Shown piece by piece: positions 9,109-17,783 of a stretch of DNA of 37,873 nt (the stretch's first letter is position 1; each line of letters starts with the position of its first letter). Source of the DNA: Serratia sp. M24T3 (lineage in GTDB: Bacteria; Pseudomonadota; Gammaproteobacteria; Enterobacterales; Enterobacteriaceae). The notes under the pieces were generated by a model. That model saw only the letters and a list, made by a program, of their open reading frames with translations. It searched no databases and was not told where the DNA came from. The stretch spans positions 1 to 37,873 of the forward strand of contig NZ_AJHJ01000043.1 of NCBI RefSeq assembly GCF_000257645.1, given 5' to 3'. A program made the translations under genes and the position numbers.

Positions 9109-10166
9109 AAGAGCTGCCCCTGCTATCGACCAAGACTCCAAAGGGTCAAAATTCCAGCTCGAAAGGGGTAAAACTTTGGCCGCTGGCGCTGTTTGTAGCC
9201 TTGCTGGTATTCGCCTGTGCAGCGCTGTGGCATTTTTGGCCGCGCATTCTATTGAGCAGTATTATTTGGCAACGTGGCCTGCATCAACACCTTGCCGCCA
9301 TTCTCCAGCAAGTAAGCGCTCACCCAGCGCAAGCGGGACTTAGCCTTACCTTACTAAGCCTGATTTATGGAGTTGTTCACGCTGTAGGGCCGGGCCATGG
9401 GAAAGTGGTGATCACTACTTATCTGGCCACTCATCCGTCTCGGCTTAAAAACAGTTTGCGGCTAACTTTTGCCTCTGCAGTGGTGCAAGGGCTGGTGGCT
9501 ATTTTGCTGGTTACACTGGTGCTGGGCGTGTTTCAACTTTCATCTCGTCAGCTCCATCAGAGCAGTTTTTGGCTGGAGAAAGGCAGTTATGTCTTGGTGA
9601 TGCTATTGGGAACAATCCTTTGCTGGCGAGCGATTCGACGAAGCTTCACCCTGCTGAAAGCTGCATGGCGTGAGAATAAATCACAATCCCGGCCGATGAA
9701 GATCCAAACTATTCGCCTGGCCGACGATCATCAGCATGATGCCAACTGTGGTTGCGGGCATCAGCACGTTCCAAGCGATAGCCAGCTTCAATCAGGTAAT
9801 GATTGGCGCACACAGATAGCGGTGGTGCTGGCGATGGGGCTTAGACCCTGCTCGGGCGCTATTATGGTTTTGCTGTTTTCCAAAGTCATCGGGGTTTACT
9901 GGTGGGGCGTATTGTCAGCGCTGGTAATGGCACTAGGCACCTCATTGACGGTGTCACTGGTAGGCTTTTTAGTATTTTATAGCCGAGAGTTAGCGGTGAA
10001 ACTCAGCGTTAATCAAGCTCCCTCACTCGCAACCCGATTAAGCTGGTCGTTATTCTCACTTCTGGGTGGGCTAATTCTGATATTTGCAGGGATTTTACTC
10101 TACCAGGCCAGCGATTCGGTTTTTGGCGGTGGAATAGGGCCATTCGGTCATTCGTCATCGCTATGA
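9099..10166 (+). CDS. NicO-family metal transporter
   Basis: Polytopic inner-membrane protein of the nickel/cobalt NicO (RcnA-like, HI1248-like) family, 355 residues. It shows the family motif HAVGPGHGK (94-102), a second signature MGLRPCSGAIMV (246-257), about seven hydrophobic segments, and a cytoplasmic or periplasmic His/Cys-rich loop (about 207-223: DDHQHDANCGCGHQH) that would bind a divalent metal. The ATG overlaps the end of the DUF1007 gene. Family annotation says nickel/cobalt, but the Zur-like operator upstream argues that zinc may be the physiological ion, or that the pair replaces a zinc-linked function. Direction of transport cannot be read from sequence. Confidence 0.85.
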   Translation: MSIKELPLLSTKTPKGQNSSSKGVKLWPLALFVALLVFACAALWHFWPRILLSSIIWQRGLHQHLAAILQQVSAHPAQAGLSLTLLSLIYGVVHAVGPGHGKVVITTYLATHPSRLKNSLRLTFASAVVQGLVAILLVTLVLGVFQLSSRQLHQSSFWLEKGSYVLVMLLGTILCWRAIRRSFTLLKAAWRENKSQSRPMKIQTIRLADDHQHDANCGCGHQHVPSDSQLQSGNDWRTQIAVVLAMGLRPCSGAIMVLLFSKVIGVYWWGVLSALVMALGTSLTVSLVGFLVFYSRELAVKLSVNQAPSLATRLSWSLFSLLGGLILIFAGILLYQASDSVFGGGIGPFGHSSSL

Positions 10167-10173
10167 TTTAATT

Positions 10174-10212
10174 AATAAAGAGCCAAAAGATAATATTTGG
10201 TTCTTTATTTTT
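10174..10212 (+). terminator. Terminator after the NicO gene
   Basis: A 14-bp stem, AATAAAGAGCCAAA (10174-10187) with TTTGGTTCTTTATT (10196-10209), has one G-U pair and an 8-base loop and is followed by further T residues. It lies 8 bases after the transporter stop. The rest of the 292-base gap up to the acyltransferase gene is AT-rich and shows no other gene or clear element. Confidence 0.85.
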
Positions 10213-10458
10213 CACGTCTTTGTCCCCTAAGATATTCATCTTGCTTCTCACGCAATATCTAGCCTATATTCAGCTCAGGAATACCTTTTACTCATAATAA
10301 TGCCCACCGATTTATTAAATTCAAATCTTGTGCACCGCAGCTGTGCTGAAGTCAGGGATGATCTATTTTAATGGTATTTTAAAAAGTCGCCTAGTTCATT
10401 AGCCCACCTTAATAGTTAAGGTTGTATTACCTTTGAAACCAAAATAGCGTGAGAGGTA

Positions 10459-11532
10459 ATGAAATTGAAAACAAACGAGAATATACAATATCTCCGTGGA
10501 GTAGCGGCGTTAAGCGTTGTTTTCGCACATATCTCTTCAAGCTTTGCTGCATATAGAAACGTGGGTGGTTTAGGAAGTGTAGTCCTGCATAATATGGAGT
10601 TAGTTGGACAGGTTGGTGTTGGCGTGTTTTTTGTTATTAGCGGTTATATTATGTCGATGACCACCAATGACAAGGCAGGCGGTACCGCACACAGCAGGGC
10701 GTTTATCGTCAAGCGGGCAGTCAGAATTTATCCACTCTATTTTTTTTGGACTACGGTGTGTGTGGTTTTGTGGGAACTGCGAATGTTCAACAGCGCGCAG
10801 CATTATTCCCTTGGCAAGATGATAACTTCCTATCTGTTGATCCCTTATATTTCATTTAATGGCGATGTTATCGATCCTATCCTTCGGCAGGGTTGGACAC
10901 TAATGTATGAGATTTTCTTTTATATTTCCTTTGCAGTGCTTATTTTTTGCGGGCAACATCGGAAAAGCGGTATTTATATCCTGACGATATTATTTATCAC
11001 ATTGGGAATGTCGTCTGAATTAATGACTTCTGAAAATGCCAAGTCATTTTTTTCATTTCAAATATCTTATCTTTTTATTGTCGGCATGTTCATTTTTCAT
11101 CATCAAGAAAAAATTCTTGGCTTGATAAGTTCTAAAATGGCTAGAGGAGGACTTTTAACACTTTTCGTGATATTAATGCTTGTTATCATATTTAAATACA
11201 GCGAGTTAGGTGACGATGCAGTATATCTTCCCTATTTGAATGCTATTGTTTTGTTTCTTTATCTGTTTACGGCTAAAAAAGTATCAGGCCCAGTGCTTGA
11301 AATCGGTAACTCCTCTTATTCACTCTATTTAACCCACACATTTTTTACCACCGCCTATGCCATGCTGATCATTCGCAGCGGATTGAGTAATTTAACCTTG
11401 GGTCTGATAGGCATTGTGGTGTTCCTGGCGGCCGTTGTGTTTGGAGAGATAACCTACCGATTGATTGAAAAAAGGCTCATCTTCAAAACTGCGGCCGTGG
11501 CCCATATTCCGTCAAACTTAAAAAAATCCTGA
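10459..11532 (+). CDS. Acyltransferase 3 (OafA/WecH-like) membrane protein
   Basis: Integral membrane O-acyltransferase of the AT3 family, which transfers acetyl or other acyl groups to cell-surface sugars. The 357 residues have about ten hydrophobic segments and the family signatures: N-terminal YLRGVAALSVVFAHISS with the conserved Arg and His, GVGVFFVISGYIM, KRAVRIYPLYF, and QGWTLMYEIFFY with the conserved Glu. There is no C-terminal SGNH domain. The acceptor cannot be told from sequence. The RBS GAGAGGTAA is close to the ATG. It stands alone with no surface-polysaccharide genes nearby and is AT-rich compared with suhB and trmJ, so it is probably an acquired single-gene insertion. Confidence 0.88.
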   Translation: MKLKTNENIQYLRGVAALSVVFAHISSSFAAYRNVGGLGSVVLHNMELVGQVGVGVFFVISGYIMSMTTNDKAGGTAHSRAFIVKRAVRIYPLYFFWTTVCVVLWELRMFNSAQHYSLGKMITSYLLIPYISFNGDVIDPILRQGWTLMYEIFFYISFAVLIFCGQHRKSGIYILTILFITLGMSSELMTSENAKSFFSFQISYLFIVGMFIFHHQEKILGLISSKMARGGLLTLFVILMLVIIFKYSELGDDAVYLPYLNAIVLFLYLFTAKKVSGPVLEIGNSSYSLYLTHTFFTTAYAMLIIRSGLSNLTLGLIGIVVFLAAVVFGEITYRLIEKRLIFKTAAVAHIPSNLKKS

Positions 11533-11553
11533 AACAATGACGGGGTTATACAG

Positions 11554-11580
11554 GCAAAAAAAAGGACGCCGAGGCGTCCT
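11554..11580 (-). terminator. Rho-independent terminator of suhB
   Basis: Read on the minus strand, the stem AGGACGC-CTCG-GCGTCCT (11580-11563) is followed by seven T residues (11562-11556). It closes suhB 19 bases after its stop and faces the convergent acyltransferase gene. Confidence 0.9.
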
Positions 11581-11599
11581 AAAATTTCGCTGCTAACGA

Positions 11600-12403
11600 T
11601 TAACGCTTAAGCGCATCGTGCAGCTCATCACGCATTGCATTAAGGATACCCTTAACAACGCGTGGGTTACCGGCAACAATGTTACCAGAAGAATAATGAT
11701 TGTGGCCGCCAACGAAATCAGTCACTACGCCGCCTGATTCACGAACCAGCAGCTCGCCACCGGCGAAGTCCCAAGGCTTCAGGCCGATTTCGAAGAAACC
11801 GTCAACGCGGCCGGCAGCAACGTAAGCCAGATCCAGCGCGGCTGAACCGCTACGGCGGAAGTCTGCACATTCGGTGAACAGTTTGCCAACCACTTTCATA
11901 TAGCTGGTTGCATGCTGTTTCAGTTTGAATGGGAAACCGGTAGCAAGAATGGTGCCGTCGAGGTCTTTAGCCGAGGTGCCGCGCAGACGATAGCCGTTCA
12001 GCTGTGCGCCCTGACCGCGGGTAGCAGTGAACAGTTCGTTACGCATTGGGTCATAAACTACAGCCACTTCGGTGCGGCCTTTGATGCGCACAGCGATAGA
12101 AACTGCGAAATGAGGGAAACGTTTTACAAAGTTGGTAGTGCCATCCAGCGGGTCGATAATCCATTGTATGTCATTTTCTTCGCCAGCCAATTCACCGCAC
12201 TCTTCGCCGATGATGGTGTGTTTTGGATACGACTTGCGAATAACCTCGATGATCATGCTTTCTGCATCGCGATCTACGTTAGTGACAAAGTCGTTAGTGC
12301 CTTTCTGAGTTGCTTCTACAGAGTCTGGCATTTCGTAATGTTTGGCAATCAGGTTACCGGCCTTGCGCGCAGCGCGCACGGCGATGGTGAGCATCGGATG
12401 CAT
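11600..12403 (-). CDS. suhB: Inositol-1-monophosphatase / Nus-complex factor SuhB
   Basis: Mg-dependent inositol monophosphatase that in E. coli also joins the rRNA antitermination complex with NusA/B/E/G. The 267 residues equal the E. coli length, with IMPase motifs GEECGE, DPLDGTTNF and PWDFAGGELLV, and the N-terminus MHPMLTIAVRAARKAGN as in the E. coli protein. The ATG is preceded by TGGAAGA. It is transcribed divergently from trmJ, with its own promoter and terminator. Confidence 0.97.
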   Translation of the reverse strand: MHPMLTIAVRAARKAGNLIAKHYEMPDSVEATQKGTNDFVTNVDRDAESMIIEVIRKSYPKHTIIGEECGELAGEENDIQWIIDPLDGTTNFVKRFPHFAVSIAVRIKGRTEVAVVYDPMRNELFTATRGQGAQLNGYRLRGTSAKDLDGTILATGFPFKLKQHATSYMKVVGKLFTECADFRRSGSAALDLAYVAAGRVDGFFEIGLKPWDFAGGELLVRESGGVVTDFVGGHNHYSSGNIVAGNPRVVKGILNAMRDELHDALKR

Positions 12404-12447
12404 GGATATCTTCCAACTAGGATGTTAAAGAACGGGAAACGGCGCGC

Positions 12448-12476
12448 AGTATAGCAATAGTTATGCTAAACGCCAA
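12448..12476 (-). promoter_or_regulatory. suhB promoter
   Basis: On the minus strand, -35 TTGGCG (12476-12471), a 17-base spacer and -10 TATACT (12453-12448), about 45 bases before the suhB ATG. It is a near-consensus sigma-70 promoter. Confidence 0.75.
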
Positions 12477-12575
12477 CGAATTTGCACCCTTTGTCTTTTA
12501 AACCGCCTGCTAAACCATGACGCCGCGCCGGATTGTGATAAACTGTTGCGATTTTCCGCAACGCTCAGAGTTTGT

Positions 12576-13313
12576 ATGCTACACAATATTCGCATTGTCC
12601 TGGTTGAAACCTCCCACACCGGGAATATGGGCTCCACCGCCCGCGCTATGAAAACCATGGGGTTGTCTAACCTTTATTTGGTCAACCCGCTCGTAAAACC
12701 TGATTCACAGGCAATCTCGATGTCCGCAGGGGCCAGCGACGTAATTGGCAATGCCACTATCGTCGAAACCCTGGATCAGGCTCTCGAAGGTTGCAGCCTG
12801 GTCATCGGTACCAGCGCACGTTCGCGCACCTTGCCATGGCCTATGCTGGAACCTCGCGAATGCGGCGAGCTCAGCGCTAAAACTTCAGTCAATTCTCCCG
12901 TTGCGCTGGTGTTTGGCCGTGAACGTGTAGGGTTGACCAATGAAGAGCTGCAAAAGTGCAACTATCACGTTTGCATTCCCGCCAACCCGGAATACAGCTC
13001 GCTGAATCTGGCGATGGCAGTACAGCTTATTGCCTACGAAGTTCGCGTCGCCTGGTTAAGCCAATTGGAAGCTGAAAAGCCTCAGATTGAATACGAAGAG
13101 ACACCTTATCCGCTGGTTGAAGACCTTGAACGCTTCTATGTTCACCTTGAACAAGTCCTGCTAAAAGTAGGGTTTATTCGCAAGGCGCACCCAGGTCAGG
13201 TGATGAGCAGACTGCGTCGTTTATTCACCCGCGCGCGTCCAGAATCTCAAGAGCTAGCCATCCTGCGTGGCATTTTAAGCGCCGTAGATAAGCAAAATAT
13301 CGATAAGGAATAA
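12576..13313 (+). CDS. trmJ: tRNA (cytidine/uridine-2'-O)-methyltransferase TrmJ
   Basis: SPOUT-class enzyme that 2'-O-methylates position 32 of several tRNAs, using SAM. The protein starts [20 protein letters not shown], matching E. coli TrmJ, giving 245 residues; ten extra in-frame codons upstream (from 12546) are not supported. Knot motifs [21 protein letters not shown] and [14 protein letters not shown] are present, followed by the family's C-terminal extension with [21 protein letters not shown]. It lies just upstream of iscR, as in E. coli. Confidence 0.96.
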   Translation: MLHNIRIVLVETSHTGNMGSTARAMKTMGLSNLYLVNPLVKPDSQAISMSAGASDVIGNATIVETLDQALEGCSLVIGTSARSRTLPWPMLEPRECGELSAKTSVNSPVALVFGRERVGLTNEELQKCNYHVCIPANPEYSSLNLAMAVQLIAYEVRVAWLSQLEAEKPQIEYEETPYPLVEDLERFYVHLEQVLLKVGFIRKAHPGQVMSRLRRLFTRARPESQELAILRGILSAVDKQNIDKE

Positions 13314-13400
13314 GCTTTATTATTCTGTAATATAGTTATTTATCAAAGTGTTACATGCTGGTTTTTTATGGAAAAATTAACCATGGAAACTACGTATGTA

Positions 13401-13425
13401 ATACTTGAGTAAATTACTAGGTTAA
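13401..13425 (+). promoter_or_regulatory. IscR type 1 site, distal
   Basis: The 25 bases beginning ATACTTGAGTAAATTAC fit most positions of the type 1 IscR consensus (dyad GACT...AGTC), with about five mismatches, and abut the proximal site. The tandem arrangement resembles the iscR promoter of E. coli. Confidence 0.6.
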
Positions 13426-13450
13426 ATAGTTGACTAAATTAGTCGGGAAT
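13426..13450 (+). promoter_or_regulatory. IscR type 1 site, proximal, over the iscR promoter
   Basis: The 25 bases carry the dyad GACT-AAATT-AGTC flanked by ATAGTT and GGGAAT and match the type 1 IscR consensus at all but one position. A -35-like TTGACT (13430-13435) lies within it, so [2Fe-2S]-IscR binding would block transcription of iscR. Autoregulation therefore looks preserved although most of the operon it normally controls is gone. Confidence 0.8.
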
Positions 13451-13515
13451 GTCAGACTCATTTTCATGTTGTCCCCCCTATGAATTTTTGACTTCTACTA
13501 ACAGGTAAACATGTT

Positions 13516-14010
13516 ATGAGACTGACATCTAAAGGTCGTTATGCTGTTACAGCTATGTTGGACGTAGCACTGCATTCCCAGGAAGGCCCAGTGCCTTTAG
13601 CTGACATCTCTGAACGTCAGGGCATCTCTCTGTCTTATCTGGAGCAGCTGTTCTCCCGTCTGCGTAAACATGAACTGGTTGCCAGCGTTCGTGGTCCGGG
13701 CGGCGGTTATCTGTTAGGTCGTGAAGCCACCGAAATTTCCGTGGGTGCGGTGATTACTGCCGTTGACGAATCTATCGATGCGACCCGTTGCCAGGGTAAA
13801 GAAGGCTGCCAGGGTGGCGAACGCTGCCTGACCCATACCTTATGGCGTGATCTGAGCGAGCGCATTAGCGGCTTCTTGAATGACATTACTATCGGCGAAC
13901 TGGTTAATAACCAAGACGTGCTGGAAGTTGCCGATCGCCAGAATAACGATCTTCGTCGTATGCCGAATGGTCGTCCGCAAGAAACGATTAATGTGAATCT
14001 GCGCGCCTAA
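13516..14010 (+). CDS. iscR: Fe-S cluster-sensing regulator IscR
   Basis: Rrf2-family repressor/activator that senses Fe-S status through a bound [2Fe-2S] cluster and controls iscRSUA, suf and other genes. The 164-residue protein keeps the winged helix ([20 protein letters not shown] onward) and all cluster ligands, Cys92, Cys98, Cys104 and His107 ([16 protein letters not shown]). It is highly similar to E. coli IscR except at the C-terminal tail. It is followed by a terminator-like hairpin and a 302-base gap before iscS, instead of the short leader usual in the isc operon. Confidence 0.97.
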   Translation: MRLTSKGRYAVTAMLDVALHSQEGPVPLADISERQGISLSYLEQLFSRLRKHELVASVRGPGGGYLLGREATEISVGAVITAVDESIDATRCQGKEGCQGGERCLTHTLWRDLSERISGFLNDITIGELVNNQDVLEVADRQNNDLRRMPNGRPQETINVNLRA

Positions 14011-14068
14011 TAATGAGTTACGCATTTTCTTAGACGCCAAACATTTTGCTCTGCAATTTGGGCGTAAT

Positions 14069-14134
14069 AAAAACCGGGTTGGATAAGCGCAACGACAATG
14101 TGTCATTGCAGACTTGTCGCCCGGTTTTTGTTTT
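14069..14134 (+). terminator. Terminator-like long hairpin between iscR and iscS
   Basis: AAAAACCGGG (14069-14078) pairs perfectly with CCCGGTTTTT (14120-14129), and T residues continue after it. The 41 bases between contain a smaller hairpin, CAATG-TGT-CATTG (14096-14108). It would uncouple iscS from the iscR promoter. It could also be a repetitive palindromic unit inserted here. From 14135 to 14312 I see no gene and no strong promoter; a -10-like GATAAT lies at 14260-14265 without a good -35. Confidence 0.65.
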
Positions 14135-14312
14135 ATGAACTTTCTCATTAGAAGGCCGCCTTAATAAGCATATTCTGCTTTCCGACCCGCGTTTGGCATG
14201 ATTTCCCTTTTACCCAGCAGTAAAGCCGTTTTAAACTAACCCGACAATGAACTCGCCTCGATAATAAATAGTCACGTTCGTTTGCGGACGCGCAGTACGG
14301 AGCATTTTTGCC

Positions 14313-15479
14313 ATGAAATTACCGATTTATCTGGATTATTCGGCCACTACGCCGGTTGACCCACGCGTAGCCGAAAAGATGATGCAGTGTTTAACGCTGG
14401 ACGGTACTTTCGGTAACCCGGCCTCCCGTTCCCATCGCTACGGCTGGCAGGCTGAAGAGGCGGTGGATGTAGCGCGAAATAATATTGCCGAGCTTATCAA
14501 CGCTGATCCGCGCGAAATAGTTTTCACCTCTGGCGCAACCGAATCGGACAATTTGGCAATCAAGGGTGCCGCGCTGGCCAATCAGCATAAAGGCCGCCAC
14601 ATCATTACTCTCACCACCGAACATAAAGCGGTGCTGGACACCTGCGAGCAGCTCGAGCGTGAAGGTTTCGACGTCACCTATCTCAATCCACAGGCCAATG
14701 GGCTGCTGAGTCTGCAACAGCTGGAACAGACGTTGCGCGATGACACAATTTTAGTGTCAGTGATGCACGTCAACAATGAAATTGGCGTGATTCAAGATAT
14801 CGCCGCCATCGGTGAAATGTGCCGTAGCCGCGAGATCCTGTTCCACGTCGATGCGACGCAAAGCGTAGGTAAGATCCCGGTCGATCTCGGCGAGCTTAAG
14901 GTCGATTTGATGTCGTTTTCTGCGCACAAAATTTATGGCCCGAAGGGCATCGGCGCACTGTTTGTCAGCCGAAAACCCAAGGTTCGGATTGAAGCCCAGA
15001 TCCACGGTGGTGGACACGAGCGCGGTATGCGCTCCGGCACTTTGCCGGTTCACCAGATTGTTGGCATGGGCGAAGCCTATCGCATTGCCAGGCTTGAGAT
15101 GACTGAAGAAGCCGTTCGTCTGGCGACATTGCGCGATCGACTTTGGGCTGGTGTTCGCCAGAACAAAGACGTCTTCCTTAATGGAGCAGAAGGTCACACC
15201 GCTCCCAATATTCTCAACGTCAGCTTTGCCAACGTTGACGGCGAATCGCTGATCATGACCCTTAAAGATCTTGCGGTATCGTCTGGTTCTGCCTGTACCT
15301 CTGCCAGCCTTGAGCCTTCTTACGTATTAAAGGCTCTGGGGCTTAACGATGAGCTGGCGCACAGTTCCATTCGTTTTTCGGTAGGGCGTTTTACTACTGA
15401 AGAAGAGATCGATTACAGTATTTCGCTGATCGGTAAATCAATAAGCCGTCTGCGCGAATTTTCGAACGCTAATCATTGA
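14313..15479 (+). CDS. iscS: Cysteine desulfurase IscS with shortened C-terminus
   Basis: PLP-dependent desulfurase that takes sulfur from cysteine as a persulfide for Fe-S clusters, tRNA thiolation and cofactors. It is collinear with E. coli IscS through the active site: PLP-lysine Lys206 ([10 protein letters not shown]) and catalytic Cys328 ([17 protein letters not shown]). It ends at residue 388 (LREFSNANH) whereas E. coli IscS has 404; the last ~20 residues ([20 protein letters not shown] in E. coli), which help dock IscU, are missing. Many substitutions relative to E. coli in a usually well-conserved protein suggest relaxed constraint. The RBS is ACGGAG. Downstream, only 27 bases separate it from pepB; iscU, iscA, hscB, hscA, fdx and iscX are absent. 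It is probably still active, serving tRNA thiolation and similar pathways. Confidence 0.93.
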   Translation: MKLPIYLDYSATTPVDPRVAEKMMQCLTLDGTFGNPASRSHRYGWQAEEAVDVARNNIAELINADPREIVFTSGATESDNLAIKGAALANQHKGRHIITLTTEHKAVLDTCEQLEREGFDVTYLNPQANGLLSLQQLEQTLRDDTILVSVMHVNNEIGVIQDIAAIGEMCRSREILFHVDATQSVGKIPVDLGELKVDLMSFSAHKIYGPKGIGALFVSRKPKVRIEAQIHGGGHERGMRSGTLPVHQIVGMGEAYRIARLEMTEEAVRLATLRDRLWAGVRQNKDVFLNGAEGHTAPNILNVSFANVDGESLIMTLKDLAVSSGSACTSASLEPSYVLKALGLNDELAHSSIRFSVGRFTTEEEIDYSISLIGKSISRLREFSNANH

Positions 15480-15506
15480 AGATTAAGAATAATCAGGAGT
15501 GTTGTA

Positions 15507-16829
15507 ATGACGACCGAAGCTACGACTAATGATGTAATGCCCGTCCTGCTGTCTTCACAACCGGCCGACGCACGTTGGGGTGAAAAAGCCCTGCTGAGCA
15601 CGGATTCCAACGGCATCACTATTCATTTTTCTGCTGAAGACACACTGTCTTCTATTTCACGTGCGGCGCGTCGTATCGACGGTCAGGGCGTAAAAAAAGT
15701 TAAACTGGCAGGTGAAGGCTGGGATCTTGAAAACAGCTGGGCGTTCTGGCAAGGCTTCCGTGGCCCGAAAGGCACTCGCAGCGTTGATTGGGCAGAGCTG
15801 TCCACTGCCGATACTAAAACCCTGCAACAGCGTCTGAAGATTATTGACTGGGTTCGCGATATCATCAACAAACCGGCTGAAGATCTTAGCCCGGAAAAAC
15901 TGGCTCGCAGCGCCGTAGATCTGCTGTGTGAGTTTGGTGACTCCATCAGCTATCGTATCCGCAAGGGCGAAGAGCTGCGCGAGAAAGAGTACAACGGCCT
16001 TTACACCGTGGGTCGCGGCTCTGACCGTCCACCGGTTCTGCTGTCTCTGGATTACAACCCGACCGGTAACCCGGACGCGCCAGTGTTTGCCTGTCTGGTA
16101 GGCAAAGGTATTACTTTTGATACCGGCGGTTATAGCTTAAAGCCAAGTGCGTCAATGGATTCAATGAAAGCCGACATGGGTGGCGCCGCCACGCTGACAG
16201 GTGCGCTGGCACTGGCAGCAGCGGGTGGTTTGGACAAACGTGTCAAACTTTACCTGTGCTGTGCCGACAACATGGTTAGCGGTAATGCGCTGAAGCTGGG
16301 CGACATCATTCATTATCGCAACGGTAAAACCGTTGAAGTGATGAACACTGACGCCGAAGGCCGTCTGGTTCTGGCCGATGGCCTAATCGACGCTGCAAAA
16401 CATAATCCAGCTATCCTGATTGATGCCGCAACGCTGACCGGTGCTGCGAAAACTGCGCTGGGCAACGATTATCACGCGCTGTTCAGCTTTGATGATGCGC
16501 TGGCCGCGGAGCTTCTTGAAAGTGCTGCTGCTGAACATGAACCGTTCTGGCGTCTGCCGCTGGCCGAGTTCCATCGCAAACAGTTGCCGTCAAACTTTGC
16601 CGAATTGAACAATATCGGTGGCCCTGCCTATGGCGCGGGTGCCAGCACTGCCGCGGCTTTCCTGTCGCACTTCGTTGAAAACTATAAGAAAGGCTGGTTG
16701 CACATCGACTGTTCCGCTACCTATCGCAAAAGCGCCGCCGACCAATGGTCTGCGGGCGCTACCGGTGTTGGCGTGCGTACGGTTGCCAATTTGCTGTTAG
16801 CAAAAGCCAACACTGGCAAAACCCAATAA
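15507..16829 (+). CDS. pepB: Aminopeptidase B (peptidase B)
   Basis: Cytosolic M17-family leucyl-type aminopeptidase that uses two divalent metals. The 440 residues show the metal-site motifs [16 protein letters not shown] and [14 protein letters not shown], and the end of the protein ([17 protein letters not shown]) matches E. coli PepB. It is about 13 residues longer than E. coli PepB, at the N-terminus and C-terminal tail. The RBS CAGGAGT lies 8 bases before the ATG. In E. coli pepB follows iscX; here it follows iscS directly, probably as one transcript with iscS and sseB. Confidence 0.96.
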   Translation: MTTEATTNDVMPVLLSSQPADARWGEKALLSTDSNGITIHFSAEDTLSSISRAARRIDGQGVKKVKLAGEGWDLENSWAFWQGFRGPKGTRSVDWAELSTADTKTLQQRLKIIDWVRDIINKPAEDLSPEKLARSAVDLLCEFGDSISYRIRKGEELREKEYNGLYTVGRGSDRPPVLLSLDYNPTGNPDAPVFACLVGKGITFDTGGYSLKPSASMDSMKADMGGAATLTGALALAAAGGLDKRVKLYLCCADNMVSGNALKLGDIIHYRNGKTVEVMNTDAEGRLVLADGLIDAAKHNPAILIDAATLTGAAKTALGNDYHALFSFDDALAAELLESAAAEHEPFWRLPLAEFHRKQLPSNFAELNNIGGPAYGAGASTAAAFLSHFVENYKKGWLHIDCSATYRKSAADQWSAGATGVGVRTVANLLLAKANTGKTQ

Positions 16830-16848
16830 GCCGAGGGATTGAGACAAG

Positions 16849-17697
16849 ATGAGCGTCCCGCACGATATTCCTGCCGCAACTGCTACGGATGAAAACGAGC
16901 TTGAGTGTTTGCTCAGGCTTTCTGTGACTCAGGCAGCCTATCGCCCGGCCTTTTATCAGCTATTGCTTGATTCAACGGTGTGGGTGTTAGGCGATGCAGG
17001 CCAGCAGGACGGCGACCTGGCGTCTGAAATTAACGCGGGCAGCGAGCTAAACTTGCTGCATTGGGAAAAGCAGGATGGCAGCTCGATCATTCCTTTCTTT
17101 TCTTCTGTTGAAGTGCTTGAGCGCGCGGCGGCAGGTGAAAGTGAAGACGAACAGTCTTTTGTCGCCTTACCGGCAAAGATCTTGTTTGAGATGACTCAGG
17201 GCGAGGAGCTGTTTCTCAATCCAAAATCGGAGTACGGCAAAGAGCTTTACCCGAGTGAGATAACCATGCTGCTCAATACTGGCGGGTTGGCGGTGCCGAC
17301 CGAGCTGGTTTTAGACGCCGAAAGCCAGCTGTTAATCGGTCAGCCGGAGGAATATCCGTCGGCAATGGTCGATGCGTTGACCACCCTGTTTAGCCAGAAA
17401 AAACCGGTTCGCCGGGCATTTTTGGCGCTGATCCACGATAAAACTGTCGATCCAGAACCCAATCTGCTGATTGGGATCGAGGCTGATGGATCCGAGGCTG
17501 AAGTTGACGCCTTGATCCGCGAGGCCGGAAATGTAGCTAGCGAAACGTCACCTGACGATAAGCCGGTTGATTTCTGCGTGGTGAATGAGAAGGAGAGGGG
17601 GCTGAGCCATTATCTGGTTAGCCATACTCAGCCTTTCTATCAGCGTAAATGGGGCAGTTGGTTACGCAATATTATTCCTTCATCGGGCAAAGCCTGA
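16849..17697 (+). CDS. sseB: SseB family protein
   Basis: Homologue of E. coli SseB (enhanced serine sensitivity), biochemical role unknown. The 282-residue protein is acidic, with the N-terminal SseB domain (about 10-125, NELECLLRLSVTQAAYRPAFYQLLLDSTVWVLG) and the C-terminal SseB domain (about 135-275, ending in SHYLVSHTQPFYQRKWGSW). It starts 19 bases after pepB with a plausible RBS. It should not be confused with the Salmonella SPI-2 translocon protein of the same name. Confidence 0.93.
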   Translation: MSVPHDIPAATATDENELECLLRLSVTQAAYRPAFYQLLLDSTVWVLGDAGQQDGDLASEINAGSELNLLHWEKQDGSSIIPFFSSVEVLERAAAGESEDEQSFVALPAKILFEMTQGEELFLNPKSEYGKELYPSEITMLLNTGGLAVPTELVLDAESQLLIGQPEEYPSAMVDALTTLFSQKKPVRRAFLALIHDKTVDPEPNLLIGIEADGSEAEVDALIREAGNVASETSPDDKPVDFCVVNEKERGLSHYLVSHTQPFYQRKWGSWLRNIIPSSGKA

Positions 17698-17746
17698 GTG
17701 AGTTTGGCGTCGGAATAATCGCCAGTACATTTCACTGAATAAAGTT

Positions 17747-17770
17747 AAGGCCGCAGATTGCGGCCTTTTT
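17747..17770 (+). terminator. Rho-independent terminator of pepB-sseB
   Basis: AAGGCCGCA-GAT-TGCGGCCTT (17747-17767) followed by three more T residues. It separates sseB from the convergent enzyme cluster; the minus-strand side has only a poor T-run. Confidence 0.9.
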
Positions 17771-17783
17771 ACTGGCTGAAGAT

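Noticed and set aside
14313-15479. Reading the desulfurase as NifS or SufS, or a paralogue of IscS
   Set aside because: It keeps the IscS-type Cys loop [17 protein letters not shown] and is collinear with E. coli IscS with Lys206 and Cys328 at identical numbers; gene context (iscR upstream, pepB downstream) also fits IscS.
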